From positions 1,178,001 through 1,242,000 of the forward strand of contig NZ_CP035928.1 of NCBI RefSeq assembly GCF_004214795.1: 64,000 bases of DNA. Direction: 5' to 3'. The notes beneath the pieces were generated by a model that was not told where the DNA came from, ran no database searches, and worked only from the letters and a program-made list of their open reading frames with translations. The first letter of the stretch is position 1. Each line of letters starts with the position of its first letter. This stretch comes from Malaciobacter pacificus. GTDB lineage: Bacteria > Campylobacterota > Campylobacteria > Campylobacterales > Arcobacteraceae. The translations under genes and the position numbers were made by a program. This document shows, one piece after another, positions 18,264 through 27,248 of the stretch.

Positions 18264-19022
18264 TTAATCAACTAATATATGATTTATTGGACCATTTCCT
18301 TTACCTAAATTAGGAGCACTTTTTATAGCTTTATAAATATAGTTTTTAGAAACTTCTATAGAATCTTCCAATGTAAAGTCTCTAGCTATTAATGATGCAA
18401 TGGATGAGCTAAAACTACAACCAGTGCCGTGAGTGTTGGAGCTATTAGCTTTTAAAGATGTAAACTTTTTAATCTCTTTATTTTTATTTATAAGTACATC
18501 TATAGTTTTATCTTCGTATTTATTAAGATTTTTAAATAAAATATTTGTTCCATAGTTATTAACAGTTGAAATATCTTCTTCTTTTTCAACGTTAAAAAAG
18601 AGTTTCGCTTCATGACTATTTGGTGTAATTAGTGTAGCTATTGGAAATAATTTTTTTAAGCTTTCAATAGCTTCATCTTCAATCAGTTTTGCACCAGCTC
18701 TTGAAATAGCAACAGGATCTAAGATTATTGGAATATCTATATGTTTTAAAGATTCATATACTGCATTTATAAGTTCACAGTTACCTAACATTCCTATTTT
18801 TATGGCACTAATTTCAAAATCATCTAAAATTGATTTTATTTGAAGTTGGACAAATGAAGGTTCTAAAGCTACAACTCCTTGTACTCCTTGTGTATTTTGA
18901 GCAGTTATTGCAGTTATTGCAGTTGTTACAAATACTTTGTGAAATTGACTAGCTTTTATATCAGCTTGAATTCCAGCACCACCACCACTATCACTTCCTG
19001 CTATTATTAATATTGATTTCAT
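18264..19022 (-). CDS. thiD: Hydroxymethylpyrimidine/phosphomethylpyrimidine kinase
   Basis: This 252-residue ribokinase-fold enzyme has GSDSGGGAGIQADIKA at the N-terminus, TAQNTQGVQGV, IKIGMLG, DPVAISRAGAKLI, TPNSHEA and the catalytic anion-hole loop NTHGTGCSFSSSIAS. It phosphorylates HMP and HMP-phosphate for thiamine biosynthesis in the cytoplasm. All key motifs are intact and the length is normal. It stands alone between the lipid operon and the leucine-rich-like gene on the other strand. Confidence 0.95.
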   Translation of the reverse strand: MKSILIIAGSDSGGGAGIQADIKASQFHKVFVTTAITAITAQNTQGVQGVVALEPSFVQLQIKSILDDFEISAIKIGMLGNCELINAVYESLKHIDIPIILDPVAISRAGAKLIEDEAIESLKKLFPIATLITPNSHEAKLFFNVEKEEDISTVNNYGTNILFKNLNKYEDKTIDVLINKNKEIKKFTSLKANSSNTHGTGCSFSSSIASLIARDFTLEDSIEVSKNYIYKAIKSAPNLGKGNGPINHILVD

Positions 19023-19106
19023 TACTTCTCCAAAAGATTTATTTTAATTATAATAATAAGATGTTAAAATAATGTCAATTAATTTGTAAATAATTTAAGG
19101 TGAATA

Positions 19107-20600
19107 ATGAATAGTATAGAAATAGAGGAGTGGCTAGAAAGACACAATATAAATAATTTTTTGATTGATGAAAAATTACAAGTTACTGTTCATGGTAATG
19201 TAAATTTGCATTCTAAACTTAATGAAAAAAAACTACCCATAAAATTTAAACTTGTTGATGGTTATTTTGATATTAGTGATAACCAGTTAGTATCTTTAGA
19301 AGGAAGTCCAGAGATTATAACTAGAGATTTCAATTGTTCTAAAAATAATTTAGAATCATTATTTGATGGACCTAAAGAAGTAGGGGATTTTGATTGTTCA
19401 TATAATAAACTTAAAAATTTATCTTATGCTCCAAAAGATGTGAAAGGTTATTTTAATTGTTCAAATAATGATATAACATCATTAAAAGGAAGTCCTAGGA
19501 CAATAAAGGGTTATTTTAATTGTTCACACAATAAAATTTCATCTTTAAAGGGTGGTCCAAAATATATTGAATTATATTTTGATTGTTCTTTTAACTTGCT
19601 TGATAAACTTACAGGTGGCCCAAATAGTGTAGGTCGTGATTATATTTGTAATGGAAATACTTTATTTGATTTAGATGGTGTTGCTGATGAAATTGGTTGG
19701 GATTTATTAACTGAAGTTAGAATGAATCATGTTGATAGTGTTTTTACAGAAGATACAGGTGTATATAAATATAAAGGTTCAGATGCAGTATCACATATTT
19801 ATAAATCAATAGTAGCTTTAACTAATGTTGATGACATTAGTAGATGGCTTGTAAAACATGAAATAAAAGAGTTTTCTATTTTAAAAGATAATAGTGTTGA
19901 TGTACATCAAGATGTTAGACTAAAAGATAAACTTGTAAATCTAGTAAAATTGCCTCTAAAGTTTAATGAAGTTGATGGGGATTTTGATATAAGTGATAAT
20001 CAATTAACATCCCTTGAAGGATGTCCTAAAAAAGTCACAGGAAGTTTTTTAGCTTTTAAAAATGAGATTTCATCTTTAAAAGGTGCACCAAAAGAGGTTG
20101 GTGGAAGCTTTATTGTATTACAGAATAATATTGGAAGTTTAAAATTCTCTCCTTCTATGGTTAAAGAAGATTACATTTGCTCTCATAATCCTTTAAAAGA
20201 ATTAGATGGATTAAATGTAGTATTGGGACATGTTTTTACAGGAGTTTATTTACCAAAAGTTAAAAATCAAAAGTATGTTTATAATGGCGTAGCTACTTAT
20301 AAGTATCCAGGTGACTTTGTTATGAAGTACTTAGAAAAAAAATATGTAACTTTAACAGATGAAGAAGAGGCTTTTGAAAAAACGAGAAATAATATTGAAA
20401 AAGTAATTACCCAAATGCTTAATAATGGTAGTATAACAGTTGATAAAGTTACAGACTCTTTGTTAAACAATTTAAAAAAGTATAGATTAGATAATTTAAG
20501 GGAAAGAGTACTTTTAATCAAATATCCAACAAATATTAAAAAAGACAATAGTTTAACAGAAGATGAAATAAAAGATAATATTTTTGATGTAGATCTATAA
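19107..20600 (+). CDS. Leucine-rich-repeat-like protein with internal duplication
   Basis: This 497-residue protein has no signal peptide. It carries short repeats of about 20 residues with the pattern Gly-x-Phe-x-Cys-Ser-x-Asn-x-Ile/Leu-x-Ser-Leu-x-Gly-x-Pro (for example GYFNCSNNDITSLKGSP and GYFNCSHNKISSLKGGP). The repeat block is preceded by EIEEWLERHNINNF, and the whole arrangement recurs in a second, shorter half from about residue 245 (DISRWLVKHEIKEF, then DGDFDISDNQLTSLEGCP). The C-terminal 100 residues are charged and helical. Similar Pro-Lys-Glu-Val/Cys-Ser-x-Asn repeats are frequent in phage-encoded proteins. It is probably a cytoplasmic binding scaffold; no function can be assigned. 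A GTGAAT-ATG start with upstream AAGG supports the start used. Confidence 0.75.
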   Translation: MNSIEIEEWLERHNINNFLIDEKLQVTVHGNVNLHSKLNEKKLPIKFKLVDGYFDISDNQLVSLEGSPEIITRDFNCSKNNLESLFDGPKEVGDFDCSYNKLKNLSYAPKDVKGYFNCSNNDITSLKGSPRTIKGYFNCSHNKISSLKGGPKYIELYFDCSFNLLDKLTGGPNSVGRDYICNGNTLFDLDGVADEIGWDLLTEVRMNHVDSVFTEDTGVYKYKGSDAVSHIYKSIVALTNVDDISRWLVKHEIKEFSILKDNSVDVHQDVRLKDKLVNLVKLPLKFNEVDGDFDISDNQLTSLEGCPKKVTGSFLAFKNEISSLKGAPKEVGGSFIVLQNNIGSLKFSPSMVKEDYICSHNPLKELDGLNVVLGHVFTGVYLPKVKNQKYVYNGVATYKYPGDFVMKYLEKKYVTLTDEEEAFEKTRNNIEKVITQMLNNGSITVDKVTDSLLNNLKKYRLDNLRERVLLIKYPTNIKKDNSLTEDEIKDNIFDVDL

Positions 20601-20682
20601 AAAGTATTAAGCCTTACATAGTTTTTTTTAGATATAATCCTAGAAAATTGAGAAAAATAAATAAATTGGAGAAGAATAAAAT

Positions 20683-22278
20683 ATGGTTCAAACTGTTAAT
20701 CTAAAAAAAGCTTTTGGTCCAAAAGTACTATTTCAAGATATTAATATCAAACTTGATACAGGTAAAAGATACGGACTTATTGGAGCAAATGGAGCTGGAA
20801 AAACTACATTTTTAAAAATCCTTTCAGGTGAAGAAGATGCAACTGAGGGTGAAGTTCAAGTACAAAGTGGGAAAAAAGTTGGTACTTTATCTCAAAATCA
20901 ATTTGCATATGAAGAGTATACAATTTTTGATACAGTACTTAAAGGAAATCCAAGACTTTTTGATGCTATTAAAGAAAAAGAAAAATTATATATGTCAGAA
21001 GAATTCACTGATGAAATCAATGAAAGATTAGGTGAATTAGAAATTATTTGTTGTGAAGAAGATCCAACATATGAGTATGATATTAAAATTACTAAAATAT
21101 TAGAAGATTTAGGATTTCCAGCAGATCAACACCAAGATTTAATGAGTACTATCACAGGTGGTGATAAATTCAAAGTTTTATTAGCACAAGTTTTATACCC
21201 AAAACCTGATGTACTGTTTTTAGATGAGCCTACGAATAACCTTGATATTGAAACTATTGGTTGGTTAGAAAATCAATTACAACATCACGAAGGTACAATG
21301 GTTGTTATCTCTCACGATAGACACTTCTTAAATGCAGTATGTACTCATATCTTAGATGTTGACTATAAACAAATTAGAGAGTTTACTGGTAACTATGATG
21401 ATTGGTATATCGCTTCAACTGTAATAGCAAAACAACAAAATGCTGATAGAGATAAAAAACTTAAAGAAAAAGAAGAGTTAGAAAAATTCATCGCTAGATT
21501 TAGTGCAAATGCTTCAAAAGCAAAACAAGCAACTTCTAGACAAAAACAACTTGATAAATTAGATGTTGGAGCAATTCAATTATCTTCAAGAAGAGACCCT
21601 TCAATTATCTTTAGACAAAAAAGAGAAGTTGGTAAAGAACTATTATCAATCAAAGATATTTCAAAATCTTATGATGGAGAAACTGTATTAAAAGATATTT
21701 CATTTACAGTGGATAAAGATGATAAAATCGCTTTAATTGGACCAAATGGTATTGGTAAAACTACATTATGTGAAATCATAGTAGAAAATATCAAACCAGA
21801 TAGTGGTGAAGTTCATTGGGGTGCAACTATTGAAAAATCTTATTTCCCTCAAAATGCAACTGATATTATTAAAGGTGATATGACTTTATACGATTGGTTA
21901 AGAAGTTTTGATAGAGATGCAGATATTTCTGAAATTAGAAACTGTTTAGGTAGAATGCTATTTAATGGTCAAGACCAAGAAAAAAAAGTGGAGAAATGTT
22001 CTGGGGGAGAAAAACACAGAATGATGCTTTCTAAGATTATGTTAGAGCAGGGTAACTTTTTAGTATTAGATGAGCCTACTAACCACTTAGACTTAGAAGC
22101 AATTATTGCACTTGGTGAGGGATTATTGGATTATCCAGGTAGTGTAATTTGTGTGTCTCACGATAGGGAATTATTAGATGCGTATGCAAATAGAATTATT
22201 GAAATTCAAGCTGATGGTTCTATTGTTGACTTTAAAGGTTCTTATGAAGAGTATTTAGAGACAAAAGTTTCTAAATAA
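20683..22278 (+). CDS. ABC-F family ATP-binding protein, YbiT type
   Basis: This 531-residue protein has two ABC ATPase domains in tandem and no membrane part. Walker A motifs are GANGAGKTT and GPNGIGKTT, and Walker B/D loops are LFLDEPTNNLD and LVLDEPTNHLD, with the linker PtIM region rich in Lys between them. The second signature is the usual CSGGEKHR, but the first reads ITGGDKFK instead of LSGG. Domain order and length match YbiT, a ribosome-associated ABC-F factor. It acts on translating ribosomes at the E site. A TATAAT box lies at 20633-20638 and a strong terminator follows. Confidence 0.92.
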   Translation: MVQTVNLKKAFGPKVLFQDINIKLDTGKRYGLIGANGAGKTTFLKILSGEEDATEGEVQVQSGKKVGTLSQNQFAYEEYTIFDTVLKGNPRLFDAIKEKEKLYMSEEFTDEINERLGELEIICCEEDPTYEYDIKITKILEDLGFPADQHQDLMSTITGGDKFKVLLAQVLYPKPDVLFLDEPTNNLDIETIGWLENQLQHHEGTMVVISHDRHFLNAVCTHILDVDYKQIREFTGNYDDWYIASTVIAKQQNADRDKKLKEKEELEKFIARFSANASKAKQATSRQKQLDKLDVGAIQLSSRRDPSIIFRQKREVGKELLSIKDISKSYDGETVLKDISFTVDKDDKIALIGPNGIGKTTLCEIIVENIKPDSGEVHWGATIEKSYFPQNATDIIKGDMTLYDWLRSFDRDADISEIRNCLGRMLFNGQDQEKKVEKCSGGEKHRMMLSKIMLEQGNFLVLDEPTNHLDLEAIIALGEGLLDYPGSVICVSHDRELLDAYANRIIEIQADGSIVDFKGSYEEYLETKVSK

Positions 22279-22286
22279 TCACTATA

Positions 22287-22324
22287 AAAAAAAGGGGGAA
22301 GTGATATCACTTCCCCCTTTTTTT
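22287..22324. terminator. Bidirectional rho-independent terminator
   Basis: A perfect 19-bp inverted repeat with G5/C5 cores is bordered by A7 on the left and T7 on the right (AAAAAAAGGGGGAAGTGAT and its complement). It lies between the convergent ABC-F and thioesterase genes and should stop transcription from both sides. Confidence 0.92.
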
Positions 22325-22346
22325 ATGTTTAGAAAATAGAAAAACT

Positions 22347-22820
22347 CTATTTCCCATGTCTTGAGTTCATTCTAATTTCTCTTCTTTTTATAGCGTCATT
22401 ATATCTTCTCTTATCATCTTCTGTTAATAACTCTAATTTTGGAACTGGTGTTGGTTTACCTTCTTCATCAACAGAAATCATAGTAAAGTAACAAACATTT
22501 GTGTTCTTAATTGTGTGGTCTTTTATATCTTCTGAAATTACTTTAATACCAATCTCCATAGAAGTTCTACCAGTATAGTTAACTGATGCATGGAAAGTAA
22601 CAAGAGAACCAATTTTAATTGGATTTTTAAATAAAACCATATCTACTGATAGTGTAACCGCATACATTCCTGTATATCTAGCTGCACAAGCGTAGGCTAC
22701 ATGGTCTAGCATTTTTAAAATTTCACCTCCATGTACATTTTGTCCTGAAAAGTTTGCTTTATCTGGAGTCATTAACATAGTCATTGTTAATGATTTTTCT
22801 CTTTTTACTTCTTCACTCAT
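22347..22820 (-). CDS. Hotdog-fold acyl-CoA thioesterase
   Basis: This 157-residue protein resembles the YciA/BFIT acyl-CoA thioesterase group: TMLMTPDKANFSGQNVHGGEILKMLDHVAYACAARY has the active-site Asn/His-Gly-Gly and Asp of the family, followed by VDMVLFKNPIKIGSLV and a second conserved GRTSMEIGI block. It hydrolyses acyl-CoA to free acid and CoA in the cytoplasm; chain-length preference cannot be read. The gene is monocistronic. Confidence 0.9.
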   Translation of the reverse strand: MSEEVKREKSLTMTMLMTPDKANFSGQNVHGGEILKMLDHVAYACAARYTGMYAVTLSVDMVLFKNPIKIGSLVTFHASVNYTGRTSMEIGIKVISEDIKDHTIKNTNVCYFTMISVDEEGKPTPVPKLELLTEDDKRRYNDAIKRREIRMNSRHGK

Positions 22821-23137
22821 TATTCTTAACCTTATATTGTTGTTTCATAAAATTTGTTTAATTATAAACTAAAAACGTAGTATAAACATAGCAAATTTAC
22901 TATTTAGTTTTAAAGATTTCAAAAATATATAAAAAAGTAACATAAATTACAATTATTTAAAAAAACTATGATTTTTTGGAAGATTATTCTGTGTATTTTA
23001 GTATCAATATATAAAAGTAAAAAAAATAAATACTTGATTAGATAAGATAAAAAATGTTACAATGAAGTTACAAAATATGATTTTAGAAATAAAAATAATT
23101 TTTTCATGTAGAATAACTCAAAACTTAAAGGTTTAAG
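22821..23137. other. 317-bp intergenic region between divergent genes
   Basis: The region is very A+T rich. It must hold the promoters of the divergent thioesterase and PhnD-like genes. A plausible rightward promoter is TTGATT (23034-23039), 18 bp, TACAAT (23058-23063), and two GTTACA direct repeats occur near 23056 and 23068. An AAAGGTTTAAG ribosome site precedes the ATG at 23138. I see no RNA gene or mobile-element remnant in it. Confidence 0.4.
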
Positions 23138-23926
23138 ATGAAAAAGATAGTATTAATTTTATTAGTATTTACATTATCTCTTTTTGCTAATAATTTAGTG
23201 TTGGGTGTAGTTCCTCAACAAAGTCCTCTTGTTTTATCAAAAAAATGGCTAGAAGTAGCTAATTATTTAAAACAACATACAGGTTTAAATGTGATTTTTA
23301 GTACAGAAAAGTCTATTCCTGAGTTTGAAAAAACATTATATGAAGGTTTTTATGATATCGCATATATGAATCCTTATCACTTTATTGTAGCTAATAAAAA
23401 ACAAAACTATAATGCTTTTCTTAGGGCTGATAAAGACATAATTGGAATTTTAGTTTCGAAAAGAAAAGATATTAACTTTGAAGATAAAAATTTCTTAAAA
23501 GATAAAAGATTTTTATTCCCAGCTCCAAATGCTTTTGCTGCAACACTGTTAACTAAGTTTGAATTAAAAAAAATTTATAATTTTGATATAGATAAAGAAG
23601 CAAAAGTCTTATATGTAAATTCCCATGATTCAGTTTATAAAGGCATATCAAGAGATATAGGTTATCTAGGTGGGGGTATAGTTAGAACATTTAATAATTT
23701 TTCTGATATTAAAGATAAAAACAGTTTAAATATAGTTTATAAAACTAAGTCTTATCCAAGTCACCCTTTTGCGTATCATCCAAGAGTTTCAAAAGATGTT
23801 ATAGAAAGATTTGAAATAGCTATTTTAAATATGCCAGAAGATTTAAAAAAGTTATTAAGTATTAAAAATTTTAAAAAAATTGATAGCTCTGAATATGATG
23901 TAATAAAAGATATTAATATAAAGTAA
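23138..23926 (+). CDS. PhnD/SsuA/transferrin-type periplasmic binding protein
   Basis: This 262-residue protein has a signal peptide (MKKIVLILLVFTLSLFAN) and a PBP-fold of the phosphonate-binding PhnD group: LGVVPQQSPLVLSKKWLEVANYLKQHTGL, then YDIAYMNPYHFIVAN, RFLFPAPNAFAATLLTK and YPSHPFAYHPRVSKDVIERF. No ABC transporter follows. Instead a histidine kinase starts 4 bp later, so it probably served as the ligand-binding input of that kinase, a common Campylobacterota arrangement. Because the kinase is now broken by an IS, the protein may have lost its purpose. Confidence 0.88.
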   Translation: MKKIVLILLVFTLSLFANNLVLGVVPQQSPLVLSKKWLEVANYLKQHTGLNVIFSTEKSIPEFEKTLYEGFYDIAYMNPYHFIVANKKQNYNAFLRADKDIIGILVSKRKDINFEDKNFLKDKRFLFPAPNAFAATLLTKFELKKIYNFDIDKEAKVLYVNSHDSVYKGISRDIGYLGGGIVRTFNNFSDIKDKNSLNIVYKTKSYPSHPFAYHPRVSKDVIERFEIAILNMPEDLKKLLSIKNFKKIDSSEYDVIKDINIK

Positions 23927-23930
23927 AAAT

Positions 23931-24728
23931 ATGTCATTTAAATATAGATTAATTTTATTCTACATTATAATTGAAGTTTTTTTTATAACTTTAATTGTAG
24001 GTGTTAATTTTTCAGCACTAAATTTTGCTTCAGAGAAATTAACAAAAGAAAAAATTACATCTAATATCTCTTTAATTGAAGATCTAATAAAAGTACCTTT
24101 AAGTATATATGATTTAGCTACCCTAGATAATATTGTTGAAAAAACAGTTAATAGAAATATAATTAATACACTGATTATCTATGATAATCAAAATATTATA
24201 TTATCTAGTAAAAGTAAATATCCTGAATTTTTAGATAAAGGAATTGAATTTTTTAATAGTGAAAAGTTTAAATATAATAATGAACAATTAAAAACAAAAT
24301 TTATTAGTGTAAAAGAAAATAATATGATTTTAGGATCATTTATAATTATATTTGATTTAAAAACTAGTAATGAGTTTATAGAAGAAAATAGAAATATGAC
24401 ACTATTATTGATATTATTTGAAATTTTGATATCTCTATTTGTTTCTTATTATACAGGTAACAAATTGACAAGAATGCTTGATATTCTAACTAACAAAGCA
24501 AAAGAAATAGGGGAAGGTGGAGACCCTGAAATACCTTATTTAAATAAAAATGACGAAATTGGTACTTTAGCTAAAGCTATGAATAAAATGAAATTAGATT
24601 TAGAAACAAGAAGAAATAATGTTTTAAACATACAAAAACAAAAAGATAATTTCTTTGCAAATATGAGTCATGAATTAAAAACTCCTTTAAATTCTATAAA
24701 TATAATATCAAAACTTATGCTTACTTAA
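23931..24728 (+). pseudogene. Sensor histidine kinase truncated by IS copy 2
   Basis: The remaining 265 residues contain a first membrane helix (about 5-27), a periplasmic domain, a second helix (about 155-175), a HAMP domain and the phospho-acceptor box NFFANMSHELKTPLN. The frame then runs into the IS end and stops (LML, then Thr and stop supplied by the element). The ATPase domain is absent, and it is not found on the other side of the IS or elsewhere in the window, so this cannot act as a kinase. It follows the PhnD-like gene by 4 bp and was most likely its signalling partner. Confidence 0.93.
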
Positions 24729-26287
24729 CTTTCGCACGTTAAATTGATTAAAATTGTAGCTAAATCTCCCTAAAACATTACTCCTTTAGTTAATAATCTT
24801 ATCCTTGTTGACATAAAAATAATTTAGTTGTTTTTCTATGATATTTTTCTATTTTGAACTCTCAATAAAGCCCTTAAATAGGCACTTTTAGCTATAATAT
24901 CTATTATATTAAAGGGTAAGAATGCAGATAGAATCCAAGATCATCGGTATTATAAACGATAAGTTAAAAAATCCAATCTATGAAACATTACGTTTGTTAA
25001 ATATGAAAACTATTTTAACCAAGAGCAATTTTTCTAAAAAAGAGGGAGTTGCTGTTCATATGGTTGTATTACATTTTGTATATATGCTGGTTATGAATAA
25101 AAAAATATCAACCTTTATGGATCAAAGTAATGATAGTTTCAAAAAAGATGTATATTATCGATTACTTTCCAATACTTCTTATAATTGGAGAAAACTATTA
25201 TCTCTTAGTTCTTTAAAGATCTTATCACTACTTCATAAAGTGCAAGATTCAAAGCTAGTAAGAGTTCTTATACTTGATGATACTGTTGAAGATAAAGTTG
25301 GTAAAAATATAGAGGGAAGTTGTGACAACCTTTGGAGCAATAAAGCAAAGAGAAAAATCAGAGGTGTAAATGTTGTATCACTAAACTATAGTGATGGTTA
25401 TTCAAATTTTATGTTGGACTTTGCAATTGCTATGAACAGTTATGCAAGGGTAAAGATAGAAGAGTTTACAAATATTATTGATCATCGAACCAATGCACAT
25501 AAGCGAAGATTGGAAAGCTTAAAAGGGAAATCACAAATTGCTATAGAGATGATTAAAAGAGCAGTAGCTAGTGGTATATATGCAGATTATCTGCTTGTAG
25601 ATAGCTGGTATTCTAAACCTGTATTTATAGAAACTATGAATGAACTTGGATTGCAAGTCATTTCAAGAATGGTAAACAATGACAGGATATGGAATTTTAC
25701 AGGAGAGAAAAAGACCCTTGATGGCATCTATAACAAATTTAAAAAGCTTAAATCTATCAAGATGGGTCAATATGGCAAAAAGATAAAGTTTGAGTATTTT
25801 TCAACCATAGTTGAACATAAAAAAGCTGGTAAATTAAAAATTGTTTTTATAAAAACAAAAGAGAATTTAATACCAATCGTATCAACCAATCTTATACTTA
25901 GTGATGAAGAGATTATAGATATTTATAAAAGACGATGGGATATAGAACAAGGGTATAAAGAACTTCGTGAACACTTTGGATTCGGAAAAGAAGAGAATCG
26001 AATCTATGAAGCTTTGATAGCCAGAATTACACTATCTTTTTTTACATACAATGTTGTTAGCTATATAAATCGTATCAGCAATGAACCTAAAACAATTGGT
26101 GGATTGTTTAAAGATTTAGAATGTGAACTTCATACTCTAGCAATAGCTATGCAAGCATTTTTAGCTATTTTAGATGAGATTGCAAAAATTGAAGAAGTTG
26201 TCAATAGAAATGAGGATTTTACAGCTATCATTGATCTATTAAGAGATGTGACTGGAAAATTGCTTGGTTTTAGGTGCGAAAGTTAAG
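24724..26287 (+). mobile_element. IS4-family insertion sequence, copy 2 (no matching target duplication)
   Basis: The element is 1564 bp with the same 14-bp inverted ends as the other copies. The 8 bp on its left are TATGCTTA and on its right TTATGTAA, so no target duplication is present. The left flank is the middle of a histidine kinase gene, while the right flank is the upstream region of a WYL regulator gene. This mismatch indicates that the element marks a recombination, deletion or inversion junction, not a simple insertion. Confidence 0.95.
24922..26286 (+). CDS. IS4-family DDE transposase (copy 2)
   Basis: It encodes the same 454 residues as the genes at 4228-5592 and 29427-30791, with Asp119/120, Asp227 and Glu342 as the likely DDE triad. 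AAAGGG lies just before the ATG, and TATAAT at 24893-24898 could be the -10 box in the element's own leader. It is transcribed in the same direction as the truncated kinase. It is intact and probably active. Confidence 0.95.
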   Translation: MQIESKIIGIINDKLKNPIYETLRLLNMKTILTKSNFSKKEGVAVHMVVLHFVYMLVMNKKISTFMDQSNDSFKKDVYYRLLSNTSYNWRKLLSLSSLKILSLLHKVQDSKLVRVLILDDTVEDKVGKNIEGSCDNLWSNKAKRKIRGVNVVSLNYSDGYSNFMLDFAIAMNSYARVKIEEFTNIIDHRTNAHKRRLESLKGKSQIAIEMIKRAVASGIYADYLLVDSWYSKPVFIETMNELGLQVISRMVNNDRIWNFTGEKKTLDGIYNKFKKLKSIKMGQYGKKIKFEYFSTIVEHKKAGKLKIVFIKTKENLIPIVSTNLILSDEEIIDIYKRRWDIEQGYKELREHFGFGKEENRIYEALIARITLSFFTYNVVSYINRISNEPKTIGGLFKDLECELHTLAIAMQAFLAILDEIAKIEEVVNRNEDFTAIIDLLRDVTGKLLGFRCES

Positions 26288-26324
26288 TTATGTAAAATAA
26301 ATAATATTTTATACAGGAATATTA

Positions 26325-27248
26325 ATGCCACAATTTATAAAAAAACAAACTGATAATTCAAAATATAATAGACTAAATCAAATATATGAGATATTAAAAA
26401 ATAATACTCATGGTATTAATATAACTGAATTGGCTAATGAGTTTGATGTTAGTACTAAAACAATACAAAGAGATTTAAAAGAATTAGAAAAATTTGGAGC
26501 AATAAGAGAAGGTAGAACTTGGAAAATTGATCCAAAATTAAAAGAAGATAATCTATCTTCAAATGAAAAAATGATTTTAGGAATATTAGATGAAATGGCA
26601 AAAGGTGCTGGTAAAATCTTTTATTCAAAAGCTCATTCTTTATTATCACAAGTAACTCAACAACTAGATCATCCAATTTTTGCAAATATAAATAGTGAAT
26701 ATTTAGAAGAAAAAAATATGATTTTATTTAACGAAATAGAAAGAGTAATTAAACAAAAAATAGAAATTGAATTTGAATATGAAAATCACTCTTTTCATGT
26801 TAAACCTTTAAAACTAGCTTTTTTTGATGGCTTTTGGTATTTACTTGCATTGCACGTAAAAAAAGATAAAGAGATATTTAAAAAGTTTCACTTAAAAACA
26901 ATCAAAAATATTCAAGTTTTAGATACAAAATTTGAAATACCTGATATTGTTGAAGAGAGATTAAAACATGCAAACTCTGTTTGGTTTAATCTAGATGAAC
27001 AATTTGTAGTAAGACTATTTTTAGATAAAACTATTAGAAAATATTTTGAAAGAAAACCACTTAGAGGTCAAAGAATAATAGGTGAAGATAAAGATGGTTC
27101 AATTGAAATAGAAATTACAATTAGTAATGAAATGGAAATAATTCCACTAATTTATTGGTATATTCCATATATAAAAGTAATAGAACCTCAATGGCTAGCT
27201 GATGATGTCAAACAAAGAGTTCAAACTTATTTAGAAGAGATTAATTAA
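26325..27248 (+). CDS. WYL-domain transcriptional regulator
   Basis: This 307-residue protein has an N-terminal helix-turn-helix (YEILKNNTHGINITELANEFDVSTKTIQRDLKELE) of the HTH_11/DeoR-like type and a WYL domain centred on FFDGFWYLLALHVKKDKEIFKKFHLKTI, followed by a C-terminal WCX-like extension. Such proteins are DNA-binding regulators that sense nucleic acids or nucleotides. The stop is immediately followed by the start of the permease gene, so it may control that operon. The upstream region now begins at an IS end, so its native promoter may have been lost or replaced. Confidence 0.9.
   Translation: MPQFIKKQTDNSKYNRLNQIYEILKNNTHGINITELANEFDVSTKTIQRDLKELEKFGAIREGRTWKIDPKLKEDNLSSNEKMILGILDEMAKGAGKIFYSKAHSLLSQVTQQLDHPIFANINSEYLEEKNMILFNEIERVIKQKIEIEFEYENHSFHVKPLKLAFFDGFWYLLALHVKKDKEIFKKFHLKTIKNIQVLDTKFEIPDIVEERLKHANSVWFNLDEQFVVRLFLDKTIRKYFERKPLRGQRIIGEDKDGSIEIEITISNEMEIIPLIYWYIPYIKVIEPQWLADDVKQRVQTYLEEIN

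Noticed and set aside
19107-20600. Treating the leucine-rich-like gene as part of a prophage remnant
   Set aside because: The flanking genes thiD and the ABC-F factor are ordinary chromosomal genes and no other phage-like gene is present.
24710-26297. A possible TTATG repeat on both sides of IS copy 2
   Set aside because: TTATG occurs near both ends, but on the left it is 4 bp away from the IS edge, so it does not form the 8-bp edge-aligned duplication seen for the other copies.
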